Shown here in pieces: positions 7,162 through 16,911 of a stretch of 33,881 nucleotides of DNA; position 1 is the first letter of the stretch; every line of letters begins with the position of its first letter. The notes below the pieces were generated by a model that was not told where the DNA came from, made no database searches, and worked only from the letters and a program-made list of their open reading frames with translations. A program made the position numbers and the translations under genes. This stretch comes from Betaproteobacteria bacterium (GTDB taxonomy: Bacteria > Pseudomonadota > Gammaproteobacteria > Burkholderiales > SG8-41), in the NCBI GenBank assembly GCA_947467315.1, contig CANIID010000014.1, forward strand, positions 1 through 33,881, written 5' to 3'.

Positions 7162-8634
7162 ATGGCCGAACTTCCGTGCAGGACTGGTTTGATCTCAATG
7201 TTCTTGCTCACCGCCGCCCTGTTCAGCGCCGGTTGCGCCCAACTCCCCCAAACTTCAGCTACCGCACCGTCCGGCATGCAGAGTGCCGCGCCCCTTGCAG
7301 ACTGGCCAACCCCCAACCTTGCGGATACCGTCCCGCCGAAACCGCCGGAGCCGACAATTTTGCCGCGCGCAGAACGTCCGGCTGATAAGGTTCCCGAAAT
7401 TTTGCGCACGCCACGCCGCACTGCCGGCGGCGCCTCGCGCGGCGCCGACGCCACCCAGCCGCAAGACGCCTGGCAGCGTATCCGCAATGGCTTCCAGATG
7501 GCGCCGCTGGACAGCGCGCTTATCAGCGACTGGGAGACCTACTACGCCAGCCGCCCCGAATATTTTGCGAAAATCATCGAAAACAGCCGCCCGTTCCTGT
7601 ACCACGTCATCACCCAGGTCGAACGCCGCGGCATGCCGGCCGAAATCGCCTTGCTGCCGATCATCGAATCCGCCTACAACCCGGTGGCGTACTCCAGCGC
7701 GGCAGCGTCCGGCATCTGGCAGTTCATTCCGTCCACCGGCAAGAATTACGGCCTCAAGCAAAACAGTTGGTACGACGGCCGACGTGATGTGATCGCCGCC
7801 ACCAGCGCCGCGCTGGACTACCTGCAAAACCTGCACGGCATGTTCAAGGATTGGGAACTTGCGTTGGCCTCTTACAACTGGGGTGAAGGCGCGGTGCAGC
7901 GCGCGGTGGATAGAAACCAAGCCAAGGGTCTATCGGCCAACTACACGAGCCTGACCAACATGCCGGCGGAGACACGCAACTATCTGCCCAAATTGATGGC
8001 GGTCAAAAACATCATCGCCGACCCCGCGCGTTTCGGCATCACACTCGCCAGCGTGCCGAATGAATCCTACCTCGAGGTCATCACTGTCAAGCGGCACATC
8101 GACGTGGCGGTGGCGGCAAAGTTCGCCGAAATGACCACCGATGAGTTCAAGTTCCTCAACCCGGCGCACAGCAAGCCGGTGATTAACAGCAATTCCACCG
8201 AAACCGTCTTGTTGCCCAAGCACAAGGTGGCGGTGTTCATGGCCAACCTGCAGCAGAATCAGGATAAGCCGGTAGCCTCCCTGAAAACCCATACAGTACG
8301 GGCTGGAGAACGTCCCGAAACCATCGCGGCGGAATATGGCATATCCGTAGCCGAACTGAACCAGGTGAATAACATCGGCGGCCGCCGGCGTATCGCCACA
8401 GGGCAGACCATACTGGTGCCGGCTGGCGGAGAACTGCAACCCACGCTTTCCGAAGTCAGCGCGCCGGCCTTTGCTCCGGTGGCGGCCGTGCGCGGGCCGC
8501 AGCACGCCGTGGCGCGTGGCGCCGCTGGCCGTAAAGCCGCTCCGCCCGCCCGGGTGGTTACCCGCGTGCCGCAGCGACCCGCCGCCGCCAAGCAGCCCGC
8601 ACGCAAACCCATCGCACGCACGGCCAGCCGTTAG
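7162..8634 (+). CDS. mltD: Membrane-bound lytic murein transglycosylase D
   Basis: This 490-residue lipoprotein cleaves peptidoglycan glycan strands to 1,6-anhydromuropeptides. A lipoprotein signal ends at Cys25 (FSAGC). The lysozyme-like transglycosylase domain spans about residues 145-255, with catalytic Glu169 in IIESAYNP followed by the family signature ASGIWQFIPSTGKNYGL and ALASYNWGEGAV. One LysM peptidoglycan-binding module is at about 376-420 (HTVRAGERPETIA to ILVPAG). E. coli MltD has two; here the tail is instead Pro/Ala/Arg-rich and basic. The start at 7162 has GGAG about 9 bases upstream. mltD next to gloB is a conserved proteobacterial arrangement. Confidence 0.94.
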   Translation: MAELPCRTGLISMFLLTAALFSAGCAQLPQTSATAPSGMQSAAPLADWPTPNLADTVPPKPPEPTILPRAERPADKVPEILRTPRRTAGGASRGADATQPQDAWQRIRNGFQMAPLDSALISDWETYYASRPEYFAKIIENSRPFLYHVITQVERRGMPAEIALLPIIESAYNPVAYSSAAASGIWQFIPSTGKNYGLKQNSWYDGRRDVIAATSAALDYLQNLHGMFKDWELALASYNWGEGAVQRAVDRNQAKGLSANYTSLTNMPAETRNYLPKLMAVKNIIADPARFGITLASVPNESYLEVITVKRHIDVAVAAKFAEMTTDEFKFLNPAHSKPVINSNSTETVLLPKHKVAVFMANLQQNQDKPVASLKTHTVRAGERPETIAAEYGISVAELNQVNNIGGRRRIATGQTILVPAGGELQPTLSEVSAPAFAPVAAVRGPQHAVARGAAGRKAAPPARVVTRVPQRPAAAKQPARKPIARTASR

Positions 8635-8672
8635 TTGCGGTGCCGTTGTTCGATGCGCTGCCGTTAGACGTG

Positions 8673-10259
8673 CTACGCGGGCAGCCCTGCTTCCACTAGC
8701 GTGCGCGTGTAATCGGACTGCGGTCGCGTCACGATGTCGTCGAACGACCCACTCTCGACCACGCAACTGTCCTTCATCACCATCACCCGATGCGCCATCG
8801 CGCGCACCACGTCGATGTCGTGGGTGACCAGGATATAACTCAGACCGTACTTGCGCTGTAGCTCACCGAGCAGTTCCAGCACCTGCTTCTGGATTGTCAC
8901 ATCCAGCGCGCTGGTGGGTTCGTCCAGCACCACCACCTGCGGCCTCACAATCAGCGCTCGCGCAATCGCAATACGCTGACGCTGCCCGCCGGAGAACTCA
9001 TGCGGGTAGCGCTGGAGCAGCGGCGCCACTTCGCCGTTTTCGGTCAGGCCCACGTCCTGCAAGGCCTGCACCACACGTTCCCGGCGCTGCGCTTCGCTTA
9101 ATCCCGGCTCGTGAATTTCCAGGCCTTCGCCAACGATAGCCTCCACGGTTAAACGCGGCGACAGCGACGATAAGGGATCCTGAAACACCACTTGTATCTT
9201 GCGCCGCAGCGCGCGGCGGGCGTTCTTATCCGCACCGAGCCACGGCGCGCCGCCGATGTGTATCTCGCCCTGCGCCGCCACCAGATTCAGCACCGCCAGC
9301 GCCATCGTGGTTTTACCGGAACCGGATTCGCCGATCACGCCCAGCGTCTCGCCCGGCGCCAAGTCAAAATCGACATCGCGCACCGCCGTAAACTTGCCCT
9401 TTTTAAACCAGCCCTGAAACCCGGGCAGCCGCACCGGATAATCCACCTGCACGCGCTTCGCGGACACAATGCGACGCTCGCCCACCGGCGATACCGCGCG
9501 CTCAGGGCGGCTATTCAACAATTTTTTCGTATATGCGTGTTGCGGTCGCTGCGTGACCTCGGCGGTGATGCCCTGCTCCACGATCACGCCGCGCTCCATC
9601 ACCGCCACGCGATCCGAAAAACGCCGCACCAGATTCAGGTCATGCGTAATCAACAGCAATGCCATGCCGGACTCTGATCTTAATTTATCAATTAAATCAA
9701 GTATTTGCAGTCGTATCGAGACATCCAGTGCGGTGGTGGGCTCATCCGCGATCAGCAGCCGCGGATTGCACGCCAGCGCCATCGCGATCATCGCGCGCTG
9801 GCGCTGCCCGCCAGAGAGTTGATGCGGATAACTGCGCGCACGCACGTCAGGTTCAGTAATGCCGACACGTGCCAGCGCAGCCACGGCTCCCTCAGCCGCC
9901 TTCGCGTTGTCCATGCCCATATGCAATTGCAACGACTCAGCGATTTGCCGGCCCACTGGATAAATCGGGTTCAGTGCCGTCATCGGCTCCTGAAAAATCA
10001 CCGCGATGTCGCGGCCACGCATGGCCTGCAACGCCTCCGTTTGCATCTGCAATACGCCCTTGCCATCGAAAAATATTTCGCCGGAAAGCCGTGCGGTCTC
10101 GACCAAACGCAACAGCGACAGTGCCGTGACCGTTTTACCCGAGCCCGATTCGCCCACCAGCGCCAGCTTTTCGCCGGCGTTGAGTGAAAACGACACGCGG
10201 TCCACCACGCGGCGCGTGCCGAAGTCGATAGACAGATCGCGCACTTCCAGCAGGCTCAT
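8673..10259 (-). CDS. yejF: Peptide ABC transporter, fused double ATP-binding protein (YejF-like)
   Basis: Two nucleotide-binding domains in one 528-residue chain energise the YejBE channel. NBD1: Walker A GESGSGKT at 36-43, signature LSGGQ 148-152, Walker B LLIADEP 168-174, switch His206. NBD2: Walker A GESGSGKT 310-317, signature FSGGQ 422-426, Walker B VVVLDEP about 442-448, switch His480. Both sites look catalytically complete. The frame stays open upstream to 10379, but the ATG at 10259 is chosen because it overlaps the yejE stop (ATGA) and begins the conserved SLLEVRDLSIDFG strand. It is the last gene of the eight-gene operon and converges on mltD with a 38-base gap. Confidence 0.93.
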   Translation of the reverse strand: MSLLEVRDLSIDFGTRRVVDRVSFSLNAGEKLALVGESGSGKTVTALSLLRLVETARLSGEIFFDGKGVLQMQTEALQAMRGRDIAVIFQEPMTALNPIYPVGRQIAESLQLHMGMDNAKAAEGAVAALARVGITEPDVRARSYPHQLSGGQRQRAMIAMALACNPRLLIADEPTTALDVSIRLQILDLIDKLRSESGMALLLITHDLNLVRRFSDRVAVMERGVIVEQGITAEVTQRPQHAYTKKLLNSRPERAVSPVGERRIVSAKRVQVDYPVRLPGFQGWFKKGKFTAVRDVDFDLAPGETLGVIGESGSGKTTMALAVLNLVAAQGEIHIGGAPWLGADKNARRALRRKIQVVFQDPLSSLSPRLTVEAIVGEGLEIHEPGLSEAQRRERVVQALQDVGLTENGEVAPLLQRYPHEFSGGQRQRIAIARALIVRPQVVVLDEPTSALDVTIQKQVLELLGELQRKYGLSYILVTHDIDVVRAMAHRVMVMKDSCVVESGSFDDIVTRPQSDYTRTLVEAGLPA

Positions 10260-11332
10260 GGTGCATCGCCTTCTAACACCTTGCGCGGATCCAAGGCATC
10301 GCGCAACGCATCGCCAATCAGGATCAGCAGCAACAACAGCACCACCAATACACCAAACGTGCTGAGCGAAATCCACCACGCGTCGAGATTTTCTTTGCCC
10401 TGATTCAGCAATTCCCCCAGGCTCGGTGTGCCCGGCGGCACGCCCAGGCCGAGAAAATCCAGACTGGTCAGCGCGCCGATGGCACCCGCCATTTCAAAGG
10501 GAATCAGCGTCACCACGGGCGTCATGCTGTTGGGCAGAATATGCCGCCACATGATTTTCCGGTCGCTCTGCCCCAGCGCTTTTGCGGCGCGCACATAGTC
10601 GAGCGTGCGATTCTTCAGAAACTCCGCACGCACGTACGCCGCGACCCCCAGCCAGCCGAACAGCGACAGCAGTATCACCAGTAGCGCAAAACTCGGCGCA
10701 AACAGCGCCGACAAAATAATCAGCAAATACAACTTGGGCATCGCCCCCCAAATCTCGTTAAAGCGCTCCATCGCGATGTCCACCCACCCCGCGAAGTAAC
10801 CCTGGATCGCGCCATACAACACACCCAGCACCGTGCATACCGCGGCCACGATCAGTGCAAAAAATACCGAAATACGAAAGCCATACAGCAGCCGCGCCAA
10901 CAGGTCGCGCCCCTTGTCGTCCGTGCCCAGCACGTTGTCGCTATCCGGCCGCGACGGGTTCGGATTCTTCGCGAAGTAGTTGATCGTTTGGTAGTGATAC
11001 GGGTTGGGCGGATACCACGCAAAATTGCCGGACGTGGTGATATTCGTGCGTATCAGCGGATCGAGATAATCCGTCGGGCTCGGAAAATCACCGCCGAAGG
11101 TGGTTTCCGGCAGCGTCTGTACGATGGGGAAGTACCACTGCCCGTTGTAACGCACCACCAGCGGCTTATCGTTGGAGAGTAATTCCGCGCACAGACTCAC
11201 GGCAAAAATAACGATAAAAATCAATAAGCTGCGATAGCCCAGCCGGTTCGAACGGAACCTCCGCCAGGCACGCCGGGTGGGGCTCTCGGCCTTGGCCGAC
11301 TTTGGTTTTGGAAGCGTTGTGGTATCAGCCAT
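10256..11332 (-). CDS. yejE: Peptide ABC transporter permease (YejE-like, OppC family)
   Basis: This inner-membrane permease of 358 residues has a cytoplasmic N-terminus, TM1 near residues 35-53, a long periplasmic loop of about 100 residues, then the C-terminal channel domain with about five helices. The DppC/OppC-type LGTDDKGRDLLARLLYG motif precedes TM2. The EAA coupling loop is YVRAAKALGQSDRKIMWRHILPN. The C-terminal LGDALRDALDPR-type ending (here GDALRDALDPRKV) is typical. The ATG at 11332 is two bases after the yejB stop; a TTG two codons earlier, overlapping that stop, is an alternative. Its stop overlaps the ATG of the ATPase gene. Confidence 0.92.
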   Translation of the reverse strand: MADTTTLPKPKSAKAESPTRRAWRRFRSNRLGYRSLLIFIVIFAVSLCAELLSNDKPLVVRYNGQWYFPIVQTLPETTFGGDFPSPTDYLDPLIRTNITTSGNFAWYPPNPYHYQTINYFAKNPNPSRPDSDNVLGTDDKGRDLLARLLYGFRISVFFALIVAAVCTVLGVLYGAIQGYFAGWVDIAMERFNEIWGAMPKLYLLIILSALFAPSFALLVILLSLFGWLGVAAYVRAEFLKNRTLDYVRAAKALGQSDRKIMWRHILPNSMTPVVTLIPFEMAGAIGALTSLDFLGLGVPPGTPSLGELLNQGKENLDAWWISLSTFGVLVVLLLLLILIGDALRDALDPRKVLEGDAP

Positions 11333-11334
11333 AG

Positions 11335-12378
11335 TCAATCGAACTTCACGCGCGGATCGAGCAGCGGATAGCTCAGGTCACGCAATAAGTGCGCGATCAG
11401 GCCCAGCAGGGTAAAGATGAACAGCGTGCCAAACACCACCGGGTAATCACGTCGTATCACCGATTCGTACGACAGCAGCCCCAGCCCATCCAGCGAAAAT
11501 AGCGTTTCGATCAGCAAGGCACCGGTGAAGAACGCGCTGAGAAATGCCGCCGGAAAGCCGGTGGCCACCGGTATCATGGCATTGCGAAACACATGCCGCC
11601 ACAGCACCTTGTTTTCCGGCACGCCTTTCGCGCGTGCAGTCATCACATACTGCTTGCGGATTTCCTCGAGCATTGAGTTCTTGGTGAGCACAGTGATAAA
11701 GGCAAACCCGCCCAGCACAATGGCCGACACCGGCAGCACGATATGATGCAGGTAATCCACTGCCTTGTCCCATGCGCCCAATTCCGCCCAGTTAGTTGAG
11801 GTGATGCCGCGTAGCGGGAACCACTGTACAAAGCTGCCGCCGGCGAAATAGACCAGCAATATCACACCCACCACAAAGCTGGGGATCGCGTAACCCAGCA
11901 GGATCACGAACGTGGTCGCGGTATCAAACGGCGTTCCGGCGCGCACCGCCTTGGCAATGCCCAGCGGGATGGAAATCGAATACACCAGTATGAACGACCA
12001 CAGCCCCAGCGTGATCGACACCGGCAATTTCTCTTTGATCAGCGACCACACATCCTTGTTGTGAAAAAAACTCTTGCCCAGATCAAAGCGCGCGAACTGC
12101 CCCAGCATCTGTAAAAAGCGTTCGTGTGCGGGCTTGTCGAAGCCGTAAAGTTTTTTGATTTCCTCGATCTTGGCGGCATCCACACCCTGCCGCCCGCGGT
12201 AATTGCTTTCCGTGGGCGCGGCCCCCGCTTCGCCACCCGCATCGCGCCCCTGCAGTTGCGACACCATCTGCTCCACCGGCCCGCCGGGCACGAATTGAAT
12301 GATGGTGAACGTGATCAGCAAAATGCCGATCAGCGTCGGGATCATCAGCAGCAACCGCTTGAGGATGTAGGCCCACAT
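11335..12378 (-). CDS. yejB: Peptide ABC transporter permease (YejB-like, OppB family)
   Basis: This OppB-type permease has 347 residues counted from the ATG at 12378. It starts with the typical MWAYILKRLLLMIPTLIGI first helix. The periplasmic region after TM1 is enlarged by a Gly/Ala/Arg-rich insertion (about residues 40-65), as in YejB proteins. The EAA loop is YVMTARAKGVPENKV followed by HVFRNAMIP, and the ending is LLDPRVKF. The frame can also start at a GTG at 12396, but the ATG is preceded by GGTGGAG and sits two bases after the stop of the binding-protein gene (TAA-CC-ATG). Known YejABEF imports peptides, including microcin C in E. coli. Confidence 0.92.
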   Translation of the reverse strand: MWAYILKRLLLMIPTLIGILLITFTIIQFVPGGPVEQMVSQLQGRDAGGEAGAAPTESNYRGRQGVDAAKIEEIKKLYGFDKPAHERFLQMLGQFARFDLGKSFFHNKDVWSLIKEKLPVSITLGLWSFILVYSISIPLGIAKAVRAGTPFDTATTFVILLGYAIPSFVVGVILLVYFAGGSFVQWFPLRGITSTNWAELGAWDKAVDYLHHIVLPVSAIVLGGFAFITVLTKNSMLEEIRKQYVMTARAKGVPENKVLWRHVFRNAMIPVATGFPAAFLSAFFTGALLIETLFSLDGLGLLSYESVIRRDYPVVFGTLFIFTLLGLIAHLLRDLSYPLLDPRVKFD

Positions 12379-12380
12379 GG

Positions 12381-14186
12381 TTATTGTTTGCTCCACCAGG
12401 TACGCAGCACCCAGTCTTCGGGCTGATAATACTGCGGCGCGACCGACGGCTGCTCAAACTTACCCGCGCGATACGCCACGCGAAACCCTTCGGCATACCA
12501 TTGCGGCACAACGTAGTGCCCATGCCGCAGCACGCGATCCAGCGCCTTCAGGCGCGCGACCAGTTCCGGCCGCGTTCTGGATGCGACAGCCAGATCCAGC
12601 AGGGCATCCACAGCCGCATCCCGCACGCCGACCATATTGCTCGACCCTTGCGTCTCGGCGGATTTCGATCCATAGCGGTCGAGCAACTCGCTGCCGGGCG
12701 CCTCCGAGCCGCGGATGCGCACGGTGGTGAGATCAAAGTCAAACACGTCCCAGCGCTTTTGGATCAGCGCAAAATCCGCGCGGCGGTAACGCGCATCAAT
12801 GCCCAGTTTGGCCAGCGCCTGCGCATACGGCGTAAAGGTGCGCTCCCCGCCCGAACCGCCATCGAGATACTCCATCACAAAGGCGTCGCCCTTGGCGTTG
12901 CGCAATGCGCCGTCGCGGTACGTCCACCCCGCCGCGTCGAGCAGCGCTTTGGCTTTACGCAAGTTATCGCGCAAACCACCTGGCGCCGCGGTGGACGGCG
13001 GCAGCGGCACCGGTTCGGAGAAAATGTATGCCGGCAGCTTGTCGCGCAACGGCTCCAGCACCAGCAGTTCATCCACGCCGGGCCGGCCCTTGGCCTCGAA
13101 ATCACTGCCGACAAAAAATCCGCGTATACGCGCGTAGGAGTTGTAGAACAACTGGCGATTCATCCACTCGTAATCCATCGCCAGGGCGAGCGCTTCGCGC
13201 ACGCGTGAGTCTTTGAATTTGTCGCGCCGCGTGTTGATGATGTAACCCTGAAAATCTCCGGCGTTCTTCGATTTCAAATGCGCACGTATCAACTCGCCGC
13301 TGTCGAATTTTTTGCCGGTATAGGCCCGCGCCCAGTCACGCGCCGAGAATACCTGCACGTAGTCGAACTCGCCGGCCTTGAACGCCTCGGTTTGCGCCGT
13401 GCCATCCTTGTAGATCTTGAAAGTGATGCGGCTGAAGTTGAACATCCCGCGGCGCACGTTCAAATCGCGCGCCCAGTAATTGGGATCGCGGTCATAGGTG
13501 ATATCGCGGCCGAAATTCATGCGGCCAATCTTGTAGGGACCGCTGGCGATAGGCTTGTCGGTAATAATTTCGTTAAACGGTTTTCCCGCGCCCCACGCCT
13601 TGCTGAATACCGGCAAGCTGCCCACCAGCAGCGGCAACTCCGCACTCGCGCGTTTGAAGTCAAAGCGCACGGTGAGTTCGCCCGTCACCACCGCCTGCTT
13701 CACATCACCAAACACCGTACGGTATTGGGGCGCGGCAGCCTTGCTCATCAGGGTGTCAAACGTGTGCTTCACGTCCACCGCTGTTACCGGCGTGCCATCC
13801 TGAAACTTCGCGCGTGGGTTCAGGCGAAACGTGACCGACAGCCGGTCATCGGCGACGTCGATATCCTCCGCCAGCAGGCCGTACGCGGTGTTGGGTTCGT
13901 CGTAGGTGCCCGTCATCAGCGTCTCGAACACCAGCGTGTTTAGCATCGGCGGCGCGGCGCCTTTTAAGGTATACGGATTGAACTTGTCGAAGTTGGTTAG
14001 CCGGGTCGGCGCCACCAGCGCAATCTCGCCGCGCTTGGGCGCATTGGCGTTCGCCCATTCGAAACTGAAAAACCCCGGCGGGTATTTGATATCGCCGAAC
14101 TGCGCGTACGCGTGCGCCGCATGCGCCATGCCACTACACGCACTGGCTACCGCGCATACGCATCCGATAAGCGCGCGCAACATCAT
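12381..14186 (-). CDS. yejA: Peptide ABC transporter substrate-binding protein (YejA-like)
   Basis: This periplasmic family-5 extracellular solute-binding protein has 601 residues and an N-terminal signal sequence. Cleavage near AHA-AHA (about residue 24) looks likely. A Cys at 17 is preceded by ASA, a poor lipobox, so soluble periplasmic location is favoured. The YejA-type beginning (GDIKYPPGFFSFEWANANAP) and the EALALAMDYEWMNRQLFYN and SYARIRGFFVGSDFEAKG segments identify the group. Its start overlaps the upstream ATPase stop (ATGATG), which places the second binding protein inside the operon instead of at its head. The peptide specificity is unknown. Confidence 0.92.
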   Translation of the reverse strand: MMLRALIGCVCAVASACSGMAHAAHAYAQFGDIKYPPGFFSFEWANANAPKRGEIALVAPTRLTNFDKFNPYTLKGAAPPMLNTLVFETLMTGTYDEPNTAYGLLAEDIDVADDRLSVTFRLNPRAKFQDGTPVTAVDVKHTFDTLMSKAAAPQYRTVFGDVKQAVVTGELTVRFDFKRASAELPLLVGSLPVFSKAWGAGKPFNEIITDKPIASGPYKIGRMNFGRDITYDRDPNYWARDLNVRRGMFNFSRITFKIYKDGTAQTEAFKAGEFDYVQVFSARDWARAYTGKKFDSGELIRAHLKSKNAGDFQGYIINTRRDKFKDSRVREALALAMDYEWMNRQLFYNSYARIRGFFVGSDFEAKGRPGVDELLVLEPLRDKLPAYIFSEPVPLPPSTAAPGGLRDNLRKAKALLDAAGWTYRDGALRNAKGDAFVMEYLDGGSGGERTFTPYAQALAKLGIDARYRRADFALIQKRWDVFDFDLTTVRIRGSEAPGSELLDRYGSKSAETQGSSNMVGVRDAAVDALLDLAVASRTRPELVARLKALDRVLRHGHYVVPQWYAEGFRVAYRAGKFEQPSVAPQYYQPEDWVLRTWWSKQ

Positions 14187-15886
14187 GCAGCAGTAGCCTT
14201 CATACCGGGCATGGCCGCAAGTAATTGTTTTGTATAGTCATTCTGTGGATTAGCGTAAATTGCATCGGCGTTGTTCACCTCTACAATTTCGCCGTCTTTC
14301 ATCACCATGATTTCGTCGGACATGTATTTCACCACCGCCAAGTCGTGCGAAATAAAAATGTAGCTCATGCCGAACTCGTCCTGCAAATCCTGCAACAGAT
14401 TCAGCAACTGCGCCTGCACCGACAGGTCGAGCGCGGATACCGCCTCATCACAAATCAACACCTCCGGCTGCATCGTCAAACATCGCGCAATGGCGATGCG
14501 CTGCCGCTGCCCGCCGGAGAATTCGTGAGGATACTTGAAGAACGCCGATTCCGGCAGCCCTACTTTGCGCAGCAGCGCCATCGCCATTTGCACGCGCGCC
14601 GGCTCGTCGGCGCCGATCGCGTGTATGTGCATCGGCTCCATCAGACTCTGCCCGGCAGTCAAGCGCGGATTGAGCGAGGCGTACGGATTCTGGAACACGA
14701 TTTGTATACGTCGCTTGTAGGGCATGGCCTCATGCGCAGTGAGCTGGAGCAAGTCGCGGCCCTCGAACAGCGCCGTGCCGCTGGACGCTGCTGTCAGTCG
14801 CATGAGCGTAAGCGCCATAGTGGTTTTACCCGAACCCGATTCGCCCACCACGCCCAGTGTTTTACCCTTGGCCAGCTTGAAACTGGCGTTTTTCAACGCC
14901 TTGGACTCACGCCGGGAAAACAAGCCTTCGCTAAAGTGAAAGCTTTTCGACAACGCACTGACCTCGAGCACGAGCGCTTCGTCGCCGCGCAAACCGCGCG
15001 CCCGCTCCGTGGTATCGATAGACGTGGCGGTGTGGTCGAGAAAATCCTCCACCACCGGTAGCCGTTTCGGGCGGCGATTTAACGGCGGGCGGCACGCCAG
15101 CAGCGCCTGCGTGTACGCATCTTTGGGCGCTGAAAAAATTTCCTCGACACTGCCCTGCTCGCGAATTTCGCCGTCGCGCATCACCACCACGTGATCCGCC
15201 ATTTCCGCCACCAGGCCCAGATCGTGGGTGATGAACAGCACTGCCATGCGGCGTCGCAGCTGGAGTTCCGAAATCAATCCAAGCACTTGTTTTTGAACGG
15301 TAACATCCAATGCCGTGGTGGGCTCATCGGCGATCAGCAAGCGCGGCTCACAGGCTATCGCCATGGCGATCATCACGCGTTGCTGCTGCCCGCCCGAGAG
15401 TTGATGCGGATACGCATCGACGCGGGTGTGCGGGTCGGGAATCCCCACCTCATCCAACAGCGCAATCGCACGTTCACGCGCTTTTTTACCGCTGAGTCCC
15501 ACATGTTTTTTCAGCACTTCGATCAATTGAAAGCCGATGCTGAACACCGGGTTCAGTGAACTCATGGGGTCCTGAAACACCATCGAAATTTCAGCGCCGC
15601 GCAGCGCCGTCATCTCGCGCGGCGTGAGGTGCAGCAAATCACGGCCACGGTAATGAATGGCGCTACCGGGCAACACGCTCGCGTTGGCGGCGGGCAACAA
15701 ATTCAATATCGCCAATGCACTCACCGATTTGCCGCTGCCCGATTCACCCACCAGTGCGACGGTCCCTTGGGCGGGGATGTCAAAGCTGATGCCTCTGACA
15801 GCGTTCAATACCGCGCCATCGTCGAGGCGAAAATCGACTTTGAGGTTGCGCACGGCGAGCAAAATCTCTTGGTTCGCGGCGCTCAT
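14183..15886 (-). CDS. Peptide ABC transporter, fused double ATP-binding protein (first set)
   Basis: This is a 567-residue double ATPase, a paralogue of the YejF-like protein in the same operon. NBD1: Walker A GESGSGKS 47-54, LSGGQ 163-167, Walker B LLIADEP 183-189, His221. NBD2: Walker A GESGSGKT 348-355, FSGGQ 456-460, Walker B VLICDEA 476-482, His514. The second Walker B reads DEAVSALD instead of DEPTSALD, as in OppF-type subunits. A linker of about 45 residues (about 265-310) separates the domains. The start overlaps the permease stop (ATGA) and its own stop overlaps the YejA-like start. Confidence 0.92.
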   Translation of the reverse strand: MSAANQEILLAVRNLKVDFRLDDGAVLNAVRGISFDIPAQGTVALVGESGSGKSVSALAILNLLPAANASVLPGSAIHYRGRDLLHLTPREMTALRGAEISMVFQDPMSSLNPVFSIGFQLIEVLKKHVGLSGKKARERAIALLDEVGIPDPHTRVDAYPHQLSGGQQQRVMIAMAIACEPRLLIADEPTTALDVTVQKQVLGLISELQLRRRMAVLFITHDLGLVAEMADHVVVMRDGEIREQGSVEEIFSAPKDAYTQALLACRPPLNRRPKRLPVVEDFLDHTATSIDTTERARGLRGDEALVLEVSALSKSFHFSEGLFSRRESKALKNASFKLAKGKTLGVVGESGSGKTTMALTLMRLTAASSGTALFEGRDLLQLTAHEAMPYKRRIQIVFQNPYASLNPRLTAGQSLMEPMHIHAIGADEPARVQMAMALLRKVGLPESAFFKYPHEFSGGQRQRIAIARCLTMQPEVLICDEAVSALDLSVQAQLLNLLQDLQDEFGMSYIFISHDLAVVKYMSDEIMVMKDGEIVEVNNADAIYANPQNDYTKQLLAAMPGMKATAA

Positions 15887-16911
15887 TTCAACCTCGGGTC
15901 CAGCGCATCGCGCAAAGCATCGGTAAACAAACTAAACGCCGTCACCAGCACCGCCATGGCGGCAGTGGCCGCCGCCAACTGCCACCACTTGCCGAGGATC
16001 AGTTCCGACTGCGCCTCGTTCAGCATACTGCCCCATGACACGGTATCCACACCCACGCCAAACCCCAGAAAACTCAGGATCACTTCGGACTTGATAAACA
16101 GCACCACGTGCAGCGACAACTGCACCAGCACCACGTGACTTACGTTGGGAAAAATATGCGCGAACATGCGCCGCGCGTGCGAGGCGCCGATGGCATCCGC
16201 CGCCAGCACGTATTCGCGCGTGCGGTGCTTGAGATACTCCGCGCGCACCAGTCTGAAAATGCCGGTCCAGCCGGTTAAGCCGAGGATCAGAATCACCGTC
16301 AGCGTGCCCTTTTGATTCAGCACGGCGGCTATCGCCAGCACCAGCAGCAAATACGGAATGGAAGTGAATACGCTGTAGAGCCAATTCAAAAAGTCATCCA
16401 TGCGCCCGCCGTAGTAGCCCGCATACGCGCCGAGCACGGCGCCGATCAACACCGCCAACAATGCGGCGACCAGACCGACAATAAGCGAGGTCTGCGCGCC
16501 CTTGATGGTTTTTTTCAACACATCGCGGCCCCACTTATCGCCGCCCAATGGCAGCGTGGCGGCGCGAGCTTGGACCTCGGGGGCTGCGCCCTGCGCTTTG
16601 CGCAATGCGGTTAACACATCCGCCAACGGATCAACGATGGCCGGTTCATCGGGCAATGCCTGCGCGGGTGGGTGAGCTATTATTGTCTCGGTGGCGGGCG
16701 CGTCTACTGTCGCCCCGGCAAAGCCTGGCGGCGCGTAGTTCACACCGGCCTCGCGCGGCCAGTCCGCGGCAATCCAGCCCACGGCCGCCGCCGCCACAAT
16801 CAGCAGATACACCGCCACCAGCGCCAGCGACACCATCGCCACGCGGTCACGGCGCAGGCGCCGCCACGCCAGCACCCACAGTCCCGGTGAGCTCACTTGC
16901 GCAGCGCTCAT
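15883..16911 (-). CDS. Peptide ABC transporter permease, OppC family (first set)
   Basis: The 342-residue inner-membrane permease has TM1 near residues 25-48 and then a periplasmic stretch of about 75 residues rich in Pro and Ala. The LGGDKWGRDVLKK motif (about 122-134) follows, then the channel helices. The EAA loop is EYVLAADAIGASHARRM, and the protein ends with DALRDALDPRLK. Compared with the second set it is about 16 residues shorter and differs in the whole periplasmic insertion, which suggests a different binding-protein partner. Both ends overlap the neighbours by 4 bases. Confidence 0.91.
   Translation of the reverse strand: MSAAQVSSPGLWVLAWRRLRRDRVAMVSLALVAVYLLIVAAAAVGWIAADWPREAGVNYAPPGFAGATVDAPATETIIAHPPAQALPDEPAIVDPLADVLTALRKAQGAAPEVQARAATLPLGGDKWGRDVLKKTIKGAQTSLIVGLVAALLAVLIGAVLGAYAGYYGGRMDDFLNWLYSVFTSIPYLLLVLAIAAVLNQKGTLTVILILGLTGWTGIFRLVRAEYLKHRTREYVLAADAIGASHARRMFAHIFPNVSHVVLVQLSLHVVLFIKSEVILSFLGFGVGVDTVSWGSMLNEAQSELILGKWWQLAAATAAMAVLVTAFSLFTDALRDALDPRLK

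Noticed and set aside
10260-10379. N-terminal extension of the YejF-like ATPase by 40 codons
   Set aside because: It lies inside the permease gene in another frame; the ATGA overlap at 10259 is the normal start.
12384-13208. 274-codon open frame antisense to the YejA-like gene
   Set aside because: Shadow of a clear solute-binding protein; no ribosome binding site and Arg/His-rich composition.
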